From positions 1-64,000 of the forward strand of contig JAQTZE010000001.1 of the NCBI GenBank assembly GCA_028687935.1: a stretch of 64,000 nt of DNA. Reading direction: 5' to 3'. Both the position numbers and the translations under genes were made by a program. The stretch's first letter is position 1. Every line of letters starts with the position of its first letter. Shown piece by piece: positions 36,111 to 44,380 of this stretch. The notes under the pieces were generated by a model. It searched no databases. It saw nothing but the letters and a program-made list of their open reading frames with translations, and was not told where the DNA came from. Source of the stretch: Sulfurimonas sp. GTDB taxonomy: Bacteria > Campylobacterota > Campylobacteria > Campylobacterales > Sulfurimonadaceae.

Positions 36111-36138
36111 GACTACTGCTATTTTAGTCGCAGTAGTC
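36111..36138 (+). terminator. Hairpin between selD operon and acidic-protein gene
   Basis: GACTACTGC (36111-36119) and GCAGTAGTC (36130-36138) form a perfect 9-bp stem around a ten-base loop, followed by GTTTTCTTCTTT on the plus strand. It sits just after the selD-mnmH operon and covers the 3' end of the convergent acidic-protein gene. Confidence 0.55.
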
Positions 36139-36279
36139 GTTTTCTTCTTTCTCTTCTTCGTCGTCCATTTCATAGTAGTCATCTTCGTCGAGTTCTTCGT
36201 CTTCTGTATCCTCATATTCGTTTAGATCGTCACTATACTCATCTTCGTCGATATCGTCATTAAAATACATTTCTGCCAT
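36124..36279 (-). CDS. Very acidic 51-residue protein
   Basis: Short gene on the minus strand, ATG at 36277-36279, TAA at 36124-36126. It has AAGGTGG six bases before the ATG. The product begins MAEMYFNDDIDEDEYSDDLN and over half of its residues are Asp or Glu, with one Cys near the end and several Tyr. There is no recognisable domain; composition resembles intrinsically disordered, cation-binding or nucleic-acid-mimicking proteins. The good ribosome-binding site and clean reading frame in a 366-base gap support a true gene. It fills the only sizeable gap here. Confidence 0.65.
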   Translation of the reverse strand: MAEMYFNDDIDEDEYSDDLNEYEDTEDEELDEDDYYEMDDEEEKEENDYCD

Positions 36280-36467
36280 AATAGCCACCTTATAAAAATT
36301 TTGTTTTTATATTTTAGCAACTTTTGGAGCAATATTGAAAGAAAAATGCAATTTTTTTGCCACTTCCTTAGATTCTATTTCAGAAAAGGTTCGTTATAGT
36401 AAGCATATTGTTTTTTGATATAATGCTTAGTAATAGCTCTATAAATAGAGTAGGGAGAAGGTAAAAA

Positions 36468-38480
36468 ATGCTTGATGTGAGTTTGATGCTTGTTGAAGAT
36501 GACGTGGAGCTACGGAGTATGCTGGAGAGGATTTTATCCAGAGAAATAAAAACAGTAAAGTCGTATGAGCTTGCTTGTGAAGCACTGATTGCGCTAGAAT
36601 CTTCTAAGCCAGACATGATCATAACAGATATTAAGATGCCGACTATGAATGGTTTGGAGATGATAGCTGTTATTCGCAGACTCTATGGTGACATTCCTAT
36701 CATTGTTCTCTCTGCGTTTAGCGAATCAGAATATTTTATTAAATCTATTGATCTCAAAGTAAATCATTTTTTAACAAAGCCTGTAGACATCGAGAAGTTA
36801 TTAGAGACAATTCAAACTGTTTCCAGTGAATTATTAAAAACGCAGGAACTTGAAGAACAAAAAATCTTACTTAAACAGTACAAACATATTGTTGATTTGA
36901 GTACAAATATAACGATTACAGATAAAAAAGGAAAAATTACTTATACGAATGATGCTTTTTGTGAATTGTCAGGCTATACAAAAGAAGAACTTATTGGTTC
37001 ATCACATAATATTGTACGTCATCCTGATGTGAAAAAATCTTTTTATCAACACTTGTGGAGCAAAATTTTAGATAAGCAAGTTTGGCAGGGTGTTATCAAA
37101 AATCGTAGAAAAGACGGAACAGATTTTTATGTAGAGACGACTATTGCACCACTGCTAGATTCTCACAATAATATCATAGAATTTATCTCCATAAAGTCAG
37201 ACATTACGGCTATTATCTTAGCGAAAAATGAACTCCAAACGCAGATAGTAACAGATAGACTCACACAGCTTCCAAACAGAATCAAACTGCAAGAAGATAT
37301 AAGAAGTCAAAAAAATGCAACCTTGATTGTCTTTGATATCAACCATTTTAAAGAGATAAATCTTCTCTTTGGTGTGAGTCTTGGTGATGAGGCTCTTATA
37401 TATTTTTCAAAAATTATTTGTGAGCGTACATCATCCATACAAGATATAAAGGTCTATCGTATCTCTGCCGATGAGTTTGCCATACTTAAGTCAGGTGATG
37501 CAAGAGAAGAGTTAGAAGTATTCGCACATGATTTACATAATTTCATTGGTAAATATCCATTTAAATATCAAGAGATATCTTTTGGGATAAATTTTACATC
37601 CGCGATTGCGTATAAAATGCAGCAAGAGTTTCATCTTTTAGAAACTGCACTTGACGCACTTGATTATGCTAAAAAGAATAAGCACTTTCTCTATACGTTT
37701 GATGAGCTTGCATCTAGACAAAAAGAGTATGAAAAGAACTTTGAGTGGACGAAAAAAATAAAAGAAGCTTTGCAAGAAAAGCGTGTGAAAGCCTACTTCC
37801 AGCCAATTTACGATAGTAGTGAGAAGAAAATAACAAAGTATGAGTCCTTGGTTCGTATAGTGGAGAGAGATGGAAGTGTTGTCTCTCCTTTTGTCTTTTT
37901 AGAAATAGCAAAACACTCTAACCTGTATAGCGAGATCACAAAAACGATGATACTCCAAGCTTGTGAAACATTTGCAGTAAGAAAAGAAGTAGTGACTATT
38001 AATTTTTCTATAGAAGATTTACTCGAAGATGAAACGATCACCTATTTTATAGAAAAAGTAAAACAGTATGGTATGCAAAATCGTGTTGTTGCCGAGGTTT
38101 TAGAATCTGAAGGTATAGATAACTTTGATATTTTCAAAAAAGTTATCGTTCGTTTAAAAGAGAATGGAATTCGCAGTGCGATAGATGATTTTGGAAGTGG
38201 TTATTCTAACTTCTCTTATCTCATAAGTTTGGATATTGATATTCTTAAAATTGATGGCTCACTGATTCGCTTTATTACCAAAGATGCCAACTCGAAAATA
38301 ATAGTCTCTTCCATAGTGAGCTTTGCACATCAGCTTGGTATGCAAACGGTGGCAGAATTTGTTGCAGATAAAGATATCTTCGATGAAGTAGAAAAACTTG
38401 GAATAGATTTGATTCAAGGCTACTATATCTCAGAACCATTAGCATCGCCCCTTCCCGAAGATACAGTGTTAGCTCTATAA
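36468..38480 (+). CDS. Response regulator with PAS, degenerate GGDEF and EAL domains
   Basis: Signal-output protein of 670 residues. Receiver domain (1-120, phospho-Asp54 in IITDIKMP), PAS (about 140-245), GGDEF-like (about 255-405) and EAL (about 425-665). The GGDEF motif is degraded to SADEF, so cyclase activity is doubtful. The EAL domain keeps ESLVR, AIDDFGSGYSN and DILKIDGS, so it may hydrolyse cyclic di-GMP. An extended -10 (TGATATAAT, 36416-36424) lies upstream and AGGGAGAAGG precedes the ATG. The next gene encodes a histidine kinase 13 bases downstream, its likely partner. Confidence 0.88.
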   Translation: MLDVSLMLVEDDVELRSMLERILSREIKTVKSYELACEALIALESSKPDMIITDIKMPTMNGLEMIAVIRRLYGDIPIIVLSAFSESEYFIKSIDLKVNHFLTKPVDIEKLLETIQTVSSELLKTQELEEQKILLKQYKHIVDLSTNITITDKKGKITYTNDAFCELSGYTKEELIGSSHNIVRHPDVKKSFYQHLWSKILDKQVWQGVIKNRRKDGTDFYVETTIAPLLDSHNNIIEFISIKSDITAIILAKNELQTQIVTDRLTQLPNRIKLQEDIRSQKNATLIVFDINHFKEINLLFGVSLGDEALIYFSKIICERTSSIQDIKVYRISADEFAILKSGDAREELEVFAHDLHNFIGKYPFKYQEISFGINFTSAIAYKMQQEFHLLETALDALDYAKKNKHFLYTFDELASRQKEYEKNFEWTKKIKEALQEKRVKAYFQPIYDSSEKKITKYESLVRIVERDGSVVSPFVFLEIAKHSNLYSEITKTMILQACETFAVRKEVVTINFSIEDLLEDETITYFIEKVKQYGMQNRVVAEVLESEGIDNFDIFKKVIVRLKENGIRSAIDDFGSGYSNFSYLISLDIDILKIDGSLIRFITKDANSKIIVSSIVSFAHQLGMQTVAEFVADKDIFDEVEKLGIDLIQGYYISEPLASPLPEDTVLAL

Positions 38481-38493
38481 GTAGGGAAGATAG

Positions 38494-40665
38494 ATGAAAA
38501 AGTACTATATTCTTCTTGTATTTGGGATTGTATTTGCCTTTGTTGTCTCTATCGCTTTAATTGTAAAAATGGACAGGTTCTTGTATGCATCTGAGATAGA
38601 GAAAATAGAACAGAGTTATACAAATATAGAAGAAAAACTTGATGATTTTAAAGACGATAAAGATACTTTACTCAGAATGATTTCAGAGCAAAATACAGTA
38701 GAGAATTTTTTAGATACGCATGATGCATCTTTATTAGGAACTTCACAAAGTTTTTTTGAGAATCTTGTCAAAGGACATGAGGTCATCATGCAACTTAGGC
38801 TTCTTGATACTGAGGGGCATGAGCTAATCCGAGTAGACAGAACTTCCTCACATCAAATAGTGCAAATTGCACAAGAAGAGTTACAAGACAAATCAGATCG
38901 TGATTATTTTATAGAGTTTTCCAAGCTTAAAAAAGGAGAAGTTGATTTTTCATCTTTAGATCTCAATGTAGAGCATGATAGCGTCGAAATCCCTTGGCGA
39001 CCAACTTTGCGTATGGCTGCACCTGTTTTTGTTGATACAAAACGTGTAGGAATGGTCATCATCAACTACTGCATGGAACACTGGTTGGATGATTTACAAA
39101 AGACAACATTAAACAATTTTTATCTGGTTGATGCAGATGGATATTTTATCGTACACCCCGATGATAAATGGAAATGGTCACGTTATCAGAGTCCAAGTAA
39201 AAAAATGGAACTCTTTTTTGGAGAGAAGAAGGATTTGAAAAGAGATTTTGAGGGGATAAAAATTTCTGATAATCTCTTTGTGAAAAAGTTAGATTTTTTC
39301 AATGATGAGCATATGCTGGCTATTTATGAGCCCAAAATTCCTCTGAGCCAGCTTTTGATTGATAAGGCTATGCAAGTTGCTGCGTTTATGTTTATCGGCT
39401 TATTGGGCATACTTATTCCGCTTGCGATACTTGTTATAAAATTTATAAAAAATCTTAAAACACAAAGAGAGAACTTAGAACGTTCACAAAACTATATCTC
39501 CAAAATATTAGACAATACTTTTGACGCAATGTTTGTCATCAATAGATTTGGCATCATACAAAAAGTCAACTCTACTGCTGAGAAACTTTTTTCGTACAAG
39601 GAGGAAGAACTTCTTGGGAAAAATATTAAAATTCTAGTGCCAGAGCCTCATCATAGTGCGCACGATGGCTATTTAATGGGGTATAAAGATGATGGAAAGA
39701 GTAGGGTGATAGGAGAAGAGAGAGAACTTTATGCAGTAGATAAATACGAAAAATTGATTCCGATATCGCTTTCTGTGACGAAGATGCAACAAGACGGTGA
39801 ACTCTTTTTTATCGGTGCAATCAGAGACTACACGCAACTAAGAGAATCACAGGAAAAACAAAGAACTCAAGAAGCGATGCTGCTGCAACAATCAAAATTT
39901 GCTGCGATGGGTGAGATGCTGAGTGCTATCGCGCATCAATGGCGTCAACCTCTTAACTCTATTGGATTGATAGTTCAGGATTTGGTCTCTGCTGAGAAAT
40001 ATGGCGAGCTCAATAGTGAGTACTTCACAAAATCAAAAGATGGAATCATGAAACAGTTGCATCTGATGTCAGATACTATTGATGAGTTTAGAAACTTTTT
40101 TTCCAAGACAAATGTCAAAAAATCTTTTAATGTGATTGACTCCATCGAAGAGCTTCGTCATCTCTACTGGGCACAGTTCAATGCGCACAATATTGCGTTT
40201 GAACTCTATTGTAAAAATGCAGACGATATCCCTACCTTATGTAATGATGCCACAAAAGAAGAGATTCAAAAATTTGATATTGAGAGTTTTTCTAGTGAAT
40301 TAAAGCAGATACTGCTCAATCTTGTAGCCAATGCAAATGATGCGATTATCAGTATTGACAATGCCAATGAATACCAAAAAAAGATATCGGTTTATTTAGA
40401 AGCAACAGAGGAAAATATACGTATAGAAATCTCTGATAATGCAGGCGGCATGGATGAAGAGATCGCAAAAAAAGTCTTTGAGCCTTATTTTACAACAAAA
40501 GAGATGGGGACGGGACTTGGACTTTTTATCGTCAAAACGCTCCTTGATAAACATCTTCACGGAACGATTGAGTGTAAAAGAAATGAGACAGTTTTTGATG
40601 GTGCAGAGTACGCTGGAACGACTTTTTCTCTTACAATTCCTAAAAATGTAAAAGCAACACTCTGA
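38494..40665 (+). CDS. Membrane sensor histidine kinase with Cache and PAS domains
   Basis: 723 residues. Membrane segments at about 5-25 and 300-322 enclose a periplasmic double-Cache-like sensor domain; a PAS domain follows (about 335-455), then the phospho-acceptor AIAHQWRQPLNSIGL and an HATPase domain (N box NLVANANDAI, G1 SDNAGGMDEEI, G2 GTGLGLFI). The HQWRQPLN box is common in Campylobacterota and Desulfobacterota kinases. It probably phosphorylates the upstream receiver-EAL protein, linking an external signal to cyclic di-GMP. Confidence 0.9.
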   Translation: MKKYYILLVFGIVFAFVVSIALIVKMDRFLYASEIEKIEQSYTNIEEKLDDFKDDKDTLLRMISEQNTVENFLDTHDASLLGTSQSFFENLVKGHEVIMQLRLLDTEGHELIRVDRTSSHQIVQIAQEELQDKSDRDYFIEFSKLKKGEVDFSSLDLNVEHDSVEIPWRPTLRMAAPVFVDTKRVGMVIINYCMEHWLDDLQKTTLNNFYLVDADGYFIVHPDDKWKWSRYQSPSKKMELFFGEKKDLKRDFEGIKISDNLFVKKLDFFNDEHMLAIYEPKIPLSQLLIDKAMQVAAFMFIGLLGILIPLAILVIKFIKNLKTQRENLERSQNYISKILDNTFDAMFVINRFGIIQKVNSTAEKLFSYKEEELLGKNIKILVPEPHHSAHDGYLMGYKDDGKSRVIGEERELYAVDKYEKLIPISLSVTKMQQDGELFFIGAIRDYTQLRESQEKQRTQEAMLLQQSKFAAMGEMLSAIAHQWRQPLNSIGLIVQDLVSAEKYGELNSEYFTKSKDGIMKQLHLMSDTIDEFRNFFSKTNVKKSFNVIDSIEELRHLYWAQFNAHNIAFELYCKNADDIPTLCNDATKEEIQKFDIESFSSELKQILLNLVANANDAIISIDNANEYQKKISVYLEATEENIRIEISDNAGGMDEEIAKKVFEPYFTTKEMGTGLGLFIVKTLLDKHLHGTIECKRNETVFDGAEYAGTTFSLTIPKNVKATL

Positions 40666-40732
40666 ATCAACAAAGAAAAGATACCAAAGTATAAAAATCA
40701 GCGGTATAATCTTTAAAATATGGAGGTGTAAG

Positions 40733-41551
40733 ATGAAAATAGCAATAACCGGAGTCAGTGGTTTTATCGGCTCGAACATCACAAAAATTTATACAGATTT
40801 TGTAGCCTTGCACAGAGATGATAGTGAAGATGAGATACTACGTAAGCTCAAAGGGGTGGATGTCGTCATCAACCTCGCAGGTGCGCCTATCATCAAAAAG
40901 TGGAGTGAAGCGTATAAAAAAGTCTTACTCAGCTCTCGTGTAGATACGACAAGAACCCTTGTAAACGCAATAAATGCAAGTGAAGTAAAGTATCTTATCT
41001 CAACTTCTGCAATCGGTGCATATCCTGATGGAGCTGCGTTTGATGAGAGATTTGAAGGCTATGGGGATGACTTCTTGGCGTCTTTGACAAAGGCATGGGA
41101 AGAGGAAGCAAAGAGATGCGTCAAGCCAACTGCAATACTGCGTTTTGGGGTGATACTAGGAAGTGAGGGTGGAGCGCTCGCTCAGATGCTTCCACCATTT
41201 AGACTCGGCTTGGGTGGTATCATCGGAGATGGAAAGATGATGACGAGTTGGATAGACATCGAAGATCTGATGGGTATTTATAAATATGTCATAGAGCATA
41301 AACTTACAGGTACTTTTAATGCAACTGCGCCGCAGCCTGTCTCAAACTATACTTTTACAAAAGCGCTTGGAAAAGTGCTCAAGAGACCGACATTTTTTCC
41401 GCTTCCGGTATTTGTCCTCAAACTTCTTTTTGGAGAGGGTTCTACTGTTTTGACAGGATCAAAAGAGGTCTATCCAAAAGCACTACTTGATGCAGGATTT
41501 GTCTTTAAATATAAAGATATAGATGCATCTTTAGCCCATCTTTTAGGCTGA
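40733..41551 (+). CDS. TIGR01777-family NAD(P)-binding epimerase-like protein
   Basis: Short-chain dehydrogenase/epimerase-like protein of 272 residues (SDR39U1/YfcH group). N-terminal Rossmann motif ITGVSGFIGSNI, then VVINLAGAPI, ISTSAIGAY and the family C-terminal domain (NATAPQPVSNYTFTKALGKV). The reaction is unknown; some homologues affect cell division. A TATAAT at 40705-40710 and GGAGGTG before the ATG suggest its own promoter. Confidence 0.85.
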   Translation: MKIAITGVSGFIGSNITKIYTDFVALHRDDSEDEILRKLKGVDVVINLAGAPIIKKWSEAYKKVLLSSRVDTTRTLVNAINASEVKYLISTSAIGAYPDGAAFDERFEGYGDDFLASLTKAWEEEAKRCVKPTAILRFGVILGSEGGALAQMLPPFRLGLGGIIGDGKMMTSWIDIEDLMGIYKYVIEHKLTGTFNATAPQPVSNYTFTKALGKVLKRPTFFPLPVFVLKLLFGEGSTVLTGSKEVYPKALLDAGFVFKYKDIDASLAHLLG

Positions 41552-41560
41552 AAAGTTATA

Positions 41561-41614
41561 TTTTCTTGAACCAAAAAAGCTTTGTGAAAAATATTGGTTC
41601 TATGTTCAAGAAAA
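41561..41614 (+). repeat. Inverted repeat with two alternative pairings
   Basis: TTTTCTTGAAC (41561-41571) is complementary to GTTCAAGAAAA (41604-41614). Nested inside, GAACCAA (41568-41574) can pair with TTGGTTC (41594-41600); the two pairings share GAAC and cannot both form. It fills most of the 103-base gap before the ankyrin gene. There is no T-run after it, so it is not a clear terminator. Confidence 0.45.
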
Positions 41615-41654
41615 AAAGATACCATTAGCTTCAAAATAAAATAAAGATGATTCA

Positions 41655-42197
41655 ATGATAAAAATACTCCTTTTAGCGCTACTCTTTTTGAGTACATCGG
41701 CTGATGAAGTCGATGGAAGAAGCGAACTCCATAACCATGTATATTATGAACACTATGAAGATGTCACTAAAATGCTTTATAATGGAACAAATACAGAAGT
41801 CGTTACAGCGGCGGGACTTACTCCCTTACACATTGCTATCAAAAAAAGTGACTTGAAGATGGCTATGATACTTGTTGAAGCAGGTGCAGATGTAAACGCA
41901 CAAGATAATCGCCAAAATACGCCGCTTATACTTGCTACAAAAAAGAAAAATAGAGAGCTTGTGCGTTTTTTGGTAATGAGTGGAGCGGATCTTAATCTTG
42001 CCAATGATGAGGGTATTACACCTCTGCATCAAGCTGCGTTTAGCGGAAATCCTATCGTTGTAGAGTATCTCCTCAGTGTTGGCGCAAATCCGGCGCTCAA
42101 ATCTAAATCTGGATACACAGCATACGAATTTGCTCTTGAGAAGAAGGATTTGGCAGTGATGGATGTATTAAAATTATATGAAAGAGCAAAAAAATGA
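41655..42197 (+). CDS. Exported ankyrin-repeat protein
   Basis: 180 residues with a signal peptide (about 1-16, ending STSA) and three to four ankyrin repeats from about residue 45 (GLTPLHIAIKKSDLKMAMIL, NTPLILATKKKNRELVRFLV, GITPLHQAAFSGNPIVVEYL). Bacterial periplasmic ankyrin proteins often sit beside catalases or redox enzymes as binding partners, but no such gene is next door. It overlaps thiS by four bases. Partner unknown. Confidence 0.85.
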   Translation: MIKILLLALLFLSTSADEVDGRSELHNHVYYEHYEDVTKMLYNGTNTEVVTAAGLTPLHIAIKKSDLKMAMILVEAGADVNAQDNRQNTPLILATKKKNRELVRFLVMSGADLNLANDEGITPLHQAAFSGNPIVVEYLLSVGANPALKSKSGYTAYEFALEKKDLAVMDVLKLYERAKK

Positions 42198-42394
42198 GAC
42201 TGATAATAAATGGTGAAACAAGAGAATTTAGCCAAAACGCAACGGTTTTGGAAGTGTTAGAAGCACTTGCTTTAAATGGTAAAGTTATGGCTGCGGCGGT
42301 AAATATGAATATAGTCAAACAAGATCAGTGGGACGTCTATATACTCAATGATGGTGATAAGTTGGAATTACTTGACTTTGTAGGTGGCGGCTGA
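42194..42394 (+). CDS. thiS: Sulfur carrier protein ThiS
   Basis: A 66-residue ubiquitin-like protein ending in Gly-Gly-Gly, with the typical MRLIINGETREF start and LELLDFVGGG end. Its C-terminal thiocarboxylate donates sulfur for the thiazole ring of thiamine. No other thi gene is adjacent. It overlaps the ankyrin gene by four bases (ATGA). Confidence 0.85.
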   Translation: MRLIINGETREFSQNATVLEVLEALALNGKVMAAAVNMNIVKQDQWDVYILNDGDKLELLDFVGGG

Positions 42395-42396
42395 GA

Positions 42397-42747
42397 CTAT
42401 TTCGTCTCGATAGCGACAACGGCGATAGCGTATTCGCCATGGTGGCTAATTGATACACTTGTATCAGTTATACTGAAATTATTTAAAAGCTTTTCTGATA
42501 GCTTTAATACTGGCGCACCTTTGGGTGTTTTTTGGATGGTAATGTCGTAAAAACTACACTCTGCGCCTATCCCAACTCCCAAAGCTTTGGAACACGCTTC
42601 TTTAGCTGCATAAAAGCCAGAAGCAGTTGTATTGTTCTTTACGAGAGATATCTCATCATGGTTGAGAAATTTATGAAGTGCTTTGTCACCATACCGTTCG
42701 ATTAAACGATCCATACGGGTTATTTTTACTAGGTCTATACCTATCAT
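42397..42747 (-). CDS. acpS: Holo-[acyl-carrier-protein] synthase
   Basis: Transfers 4'-phosphopantetheine from CoA to acyl carrier protein. 116 residues with the metal-binding start MIGIDLVKI, the central FYAAKEACSKALGVGI motif and the SISHHGEYAIAVV end. It follows fliL directly (its ATG abuts the fliL stop) and converges on thiS. Confidence 0.92.
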   Translation of the reverse strand: MIGIDLVKITRMDRLIERYGDKALHKFLNHDEISLVKNNTTASGFYAAKEACSKALGVGIGAECSFYDITIQKTPKGAPVLKLSEKLLNNFSITDTSVSISHHGEYAIAVVAIETK

Positions 42748-43305
42748 CTACTGAATAACAAACTCAGTAAAGTAAATACCATTGATTTTTCCATCAGAGA
42801 TCATTGCGTTTAGCGTATCCATGATCTGGTTCTCTATCTTCTGTTTGCCTTTTTTCGAAGAGATCTCTTCAAGTGTTTTTGAAGTCAAGATTCTGATGAT
42901 TCTATCACGTAGTACAGGTGATTTTGCATCAAGCTCTAGAGAGAGCTCTTTTCCCTCAAGCTCTAGCGAGAGCGTTACTTTGAGGTATCTGCGTCCTGCA
43001 TCACTTTTAAGATTCACCGTAAAAGTGTCCAAAGGATAGAGTATTCCGATATCACTGAGTGCTCTTGTGTTGTCTTCATCGTCTGGATTTGTACTTCGAG
43101 TCTGCGTTTTACTTACAGATTTTTCTTTGACTTGAGGTGTTGATTCTTGTGCTATAGGCTCATCGCCACCCATAAGTAGCATACCTACAAGAGCACCTAT
43201 TACTATAATAAGCACCAAAACAACGATGATGATTATCATAAGCATATTACTCGATTTTTTTTCTACTGGTGCACTTTCTTGTTCAGTTTTTTCTTTTTCA
43301 GCCAT
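42748..43305 (-). CDS. fliL: Flagellar basal-body protein FliL
   Basis: Inner-membrane protein next to the stator ring that supports flagellar torque. 185 residues: a short charged cytoplasmic N-terminus, one strong membrane segment (about 21-45, MLMIIIIVVLVLIIVIGALV), a linker, then a periplasmic stomatin-like domain (YPLDTFTVNLKSDAGRRYLK and a C-terminal GIYFTEFVIQ). In many Campylobacterota fliL is followed by acpS, as here. Confidence 0.92.
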   Translation of the reverse strand: MAEKEKTEQESAPVEKKSSNMLMIIIIVVLVLIIVIGALVGMLLMGGDEPIAQESTPQVKEKSVSKTQTRSTNPDDEDNTRALSDIGILYPLDTFTVNLKSDAGRRYLKVTLSLELEGKELSLELDAKSPVLRDRIIRILTSKTLEEISSKKGKQKIENQIMDTLNAMISDGKINGIYFTEFVIQ

Positions 43306-43363
43306 AATTTTTCCTTAAAATATATAATTATTTGTTCGTTAGTATATCGGAATATATTAAATT

Positions 43364-44020
43364 TTATGAATCGTTTTCTTTATCCAAAAGGGCATTAAGT
43401 GGTAGAAATGAGCCACTCGGTGCATCATAATAGTCGATATTTCCATCTTCAATCTTGTAGTACCAACCATGAATATGCAATTCTCCGTTTTCAAAACGTT
43501 TTTTGACATTTGGATAGGTGAGAATGTTTTCTATCTGGTGAATGATAGAAAATTTTTCAGTCAAACGCAGCAACTCTTCACTTACAACATTTGAACCATT
43601 CGCAAGAATGGCATGTTTTTTTGGAATATTTCCAAGTTCAAGCCATTTTTTTGTATGAACCAAAGAAGGATCGTCCAAAGATTTATAAAGATACTTACAA
43701 GCGCCACAGTGTGAATGGCCGCAGATTATGATTTCATCCACTTCTAAAACACTTACTGCGAACTCTATACCTGAAGCAGTCGCATGAAAATCTTCATCAG
43801 GCTTATACGGAGGAACGAAATTGCCTACATTTCGTAGGACAAAGAGATCTCCTGGCTTTGCTTGTATCATCAAATCGGGAATGACTCTTGAGTCAGAACA
43901 GCCAATGAATAGGGCTTTTGGGGATTGACCACTTTTAACGAGATTTTGTAGAGATAGCTTGTTCTCTTTAAAGTATTTTTTAAAGAGTTTGTTGCCTTTT
44001 GCGTATTTTCCTAAGCTCAT
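43364..44020 (-). CDS. Beta-class carbonic anhydrase
   Basis: Interconverts CO2 and bicarbonate. 218 residues with zinc ligands in FIGCSDSRV and CGHSHCGACK. The length and the HGWYYKIEDG C-terminal segment fit the cytosolic plant-type beta class. I chose ATG 44020, which has GAGGA five bases upstream, over the ATG four codons earlier. It could supply bicarbonate to carboxylases, including the biotin carboxylase in this window or autotrophic CO2 fixation (inference). Confidence 0.92.
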   Translation of the reverse strand: MSLGKYAKGNKLFKKYFKENKLSLQNLVKSGQSPKALFIGCSDSRVIPDLMIQAKPGDLFVLRNVGNFVPPYKPDEDFHATASGIEFAVSVLEVDEIIICGHSHCGACKYLYKSLDDPSLVHTKKWLELGNIPKKHAILANGSNVVSEELLRLTEKFSIIHQIENILTYPNVKKRFENGELHIHGWYYKIEDGNIDYYDAPSGSFLPLNALLDKENDS

Positions 44021-44046
44021 TTTATTCCTCATGGCAAAAAAAAGTG

Positions 44047-44304
44047 TTAGTCACACCCTACGATATTGAGTTCTTTCATGATCTCTTCAAAAATTGGACC
44101 TGCTTCACGGTCTAAATCATCATGGTACTCGATAACAAGAACTTCTTTGGCATCGGAAATATTACAAGTATAGGTTTCTGGTTTGATTTTGTATTTTGCA
44201 ACAATTCTATCTACTGTAGAGCAAACCAATTTTCCCTCTTCTTTGCCATGATAAGCAATGGAAAGTTTTGAGTATCTCTCTTCACCTCTGTACTGAGCGT
44301 CCAT
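44047..44304 (-). CDS. Uncharacterised 85-residue protein
   Basis: A small soluble protein that I do not recognise, with three Cys (LVCSTVDRI, TYTCNI and the final VGCD) and a compact alpha/beta pattern. AAAGGA precedes the ATG. A minus-strand TATAAT (plus-strand ATTATA 44337-44342) lies 32 bases upstream, a plausible promoter. It lies 26 bases upstream of the carbonic anhydrase start, so the two may be co-transcribed. Confidence 0.6.
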   Translation of the reverse strand: MDAQYRGEERYSKLSIAYHGKEEGKLVCSTVDRIVAKYKIKPETYTCNISDAKEVLVIEYHDDLDREAGPIFEEIMKELNIVGCD

Positions 44305-44380
44305 ATATGAGTCCTTTGTTAAAAATAAATTTTGTGATTATACTCTCTTTAGATAAAAAGAGTTTTTAAATCTCCTTATC

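Noticed and set aside
42390-42407. GAGAC/GTCTC hairpin between thiS and acpS as a terminator
   Set aside because: The stem is only five base pairs, has no T-run and overlaps coding ends.
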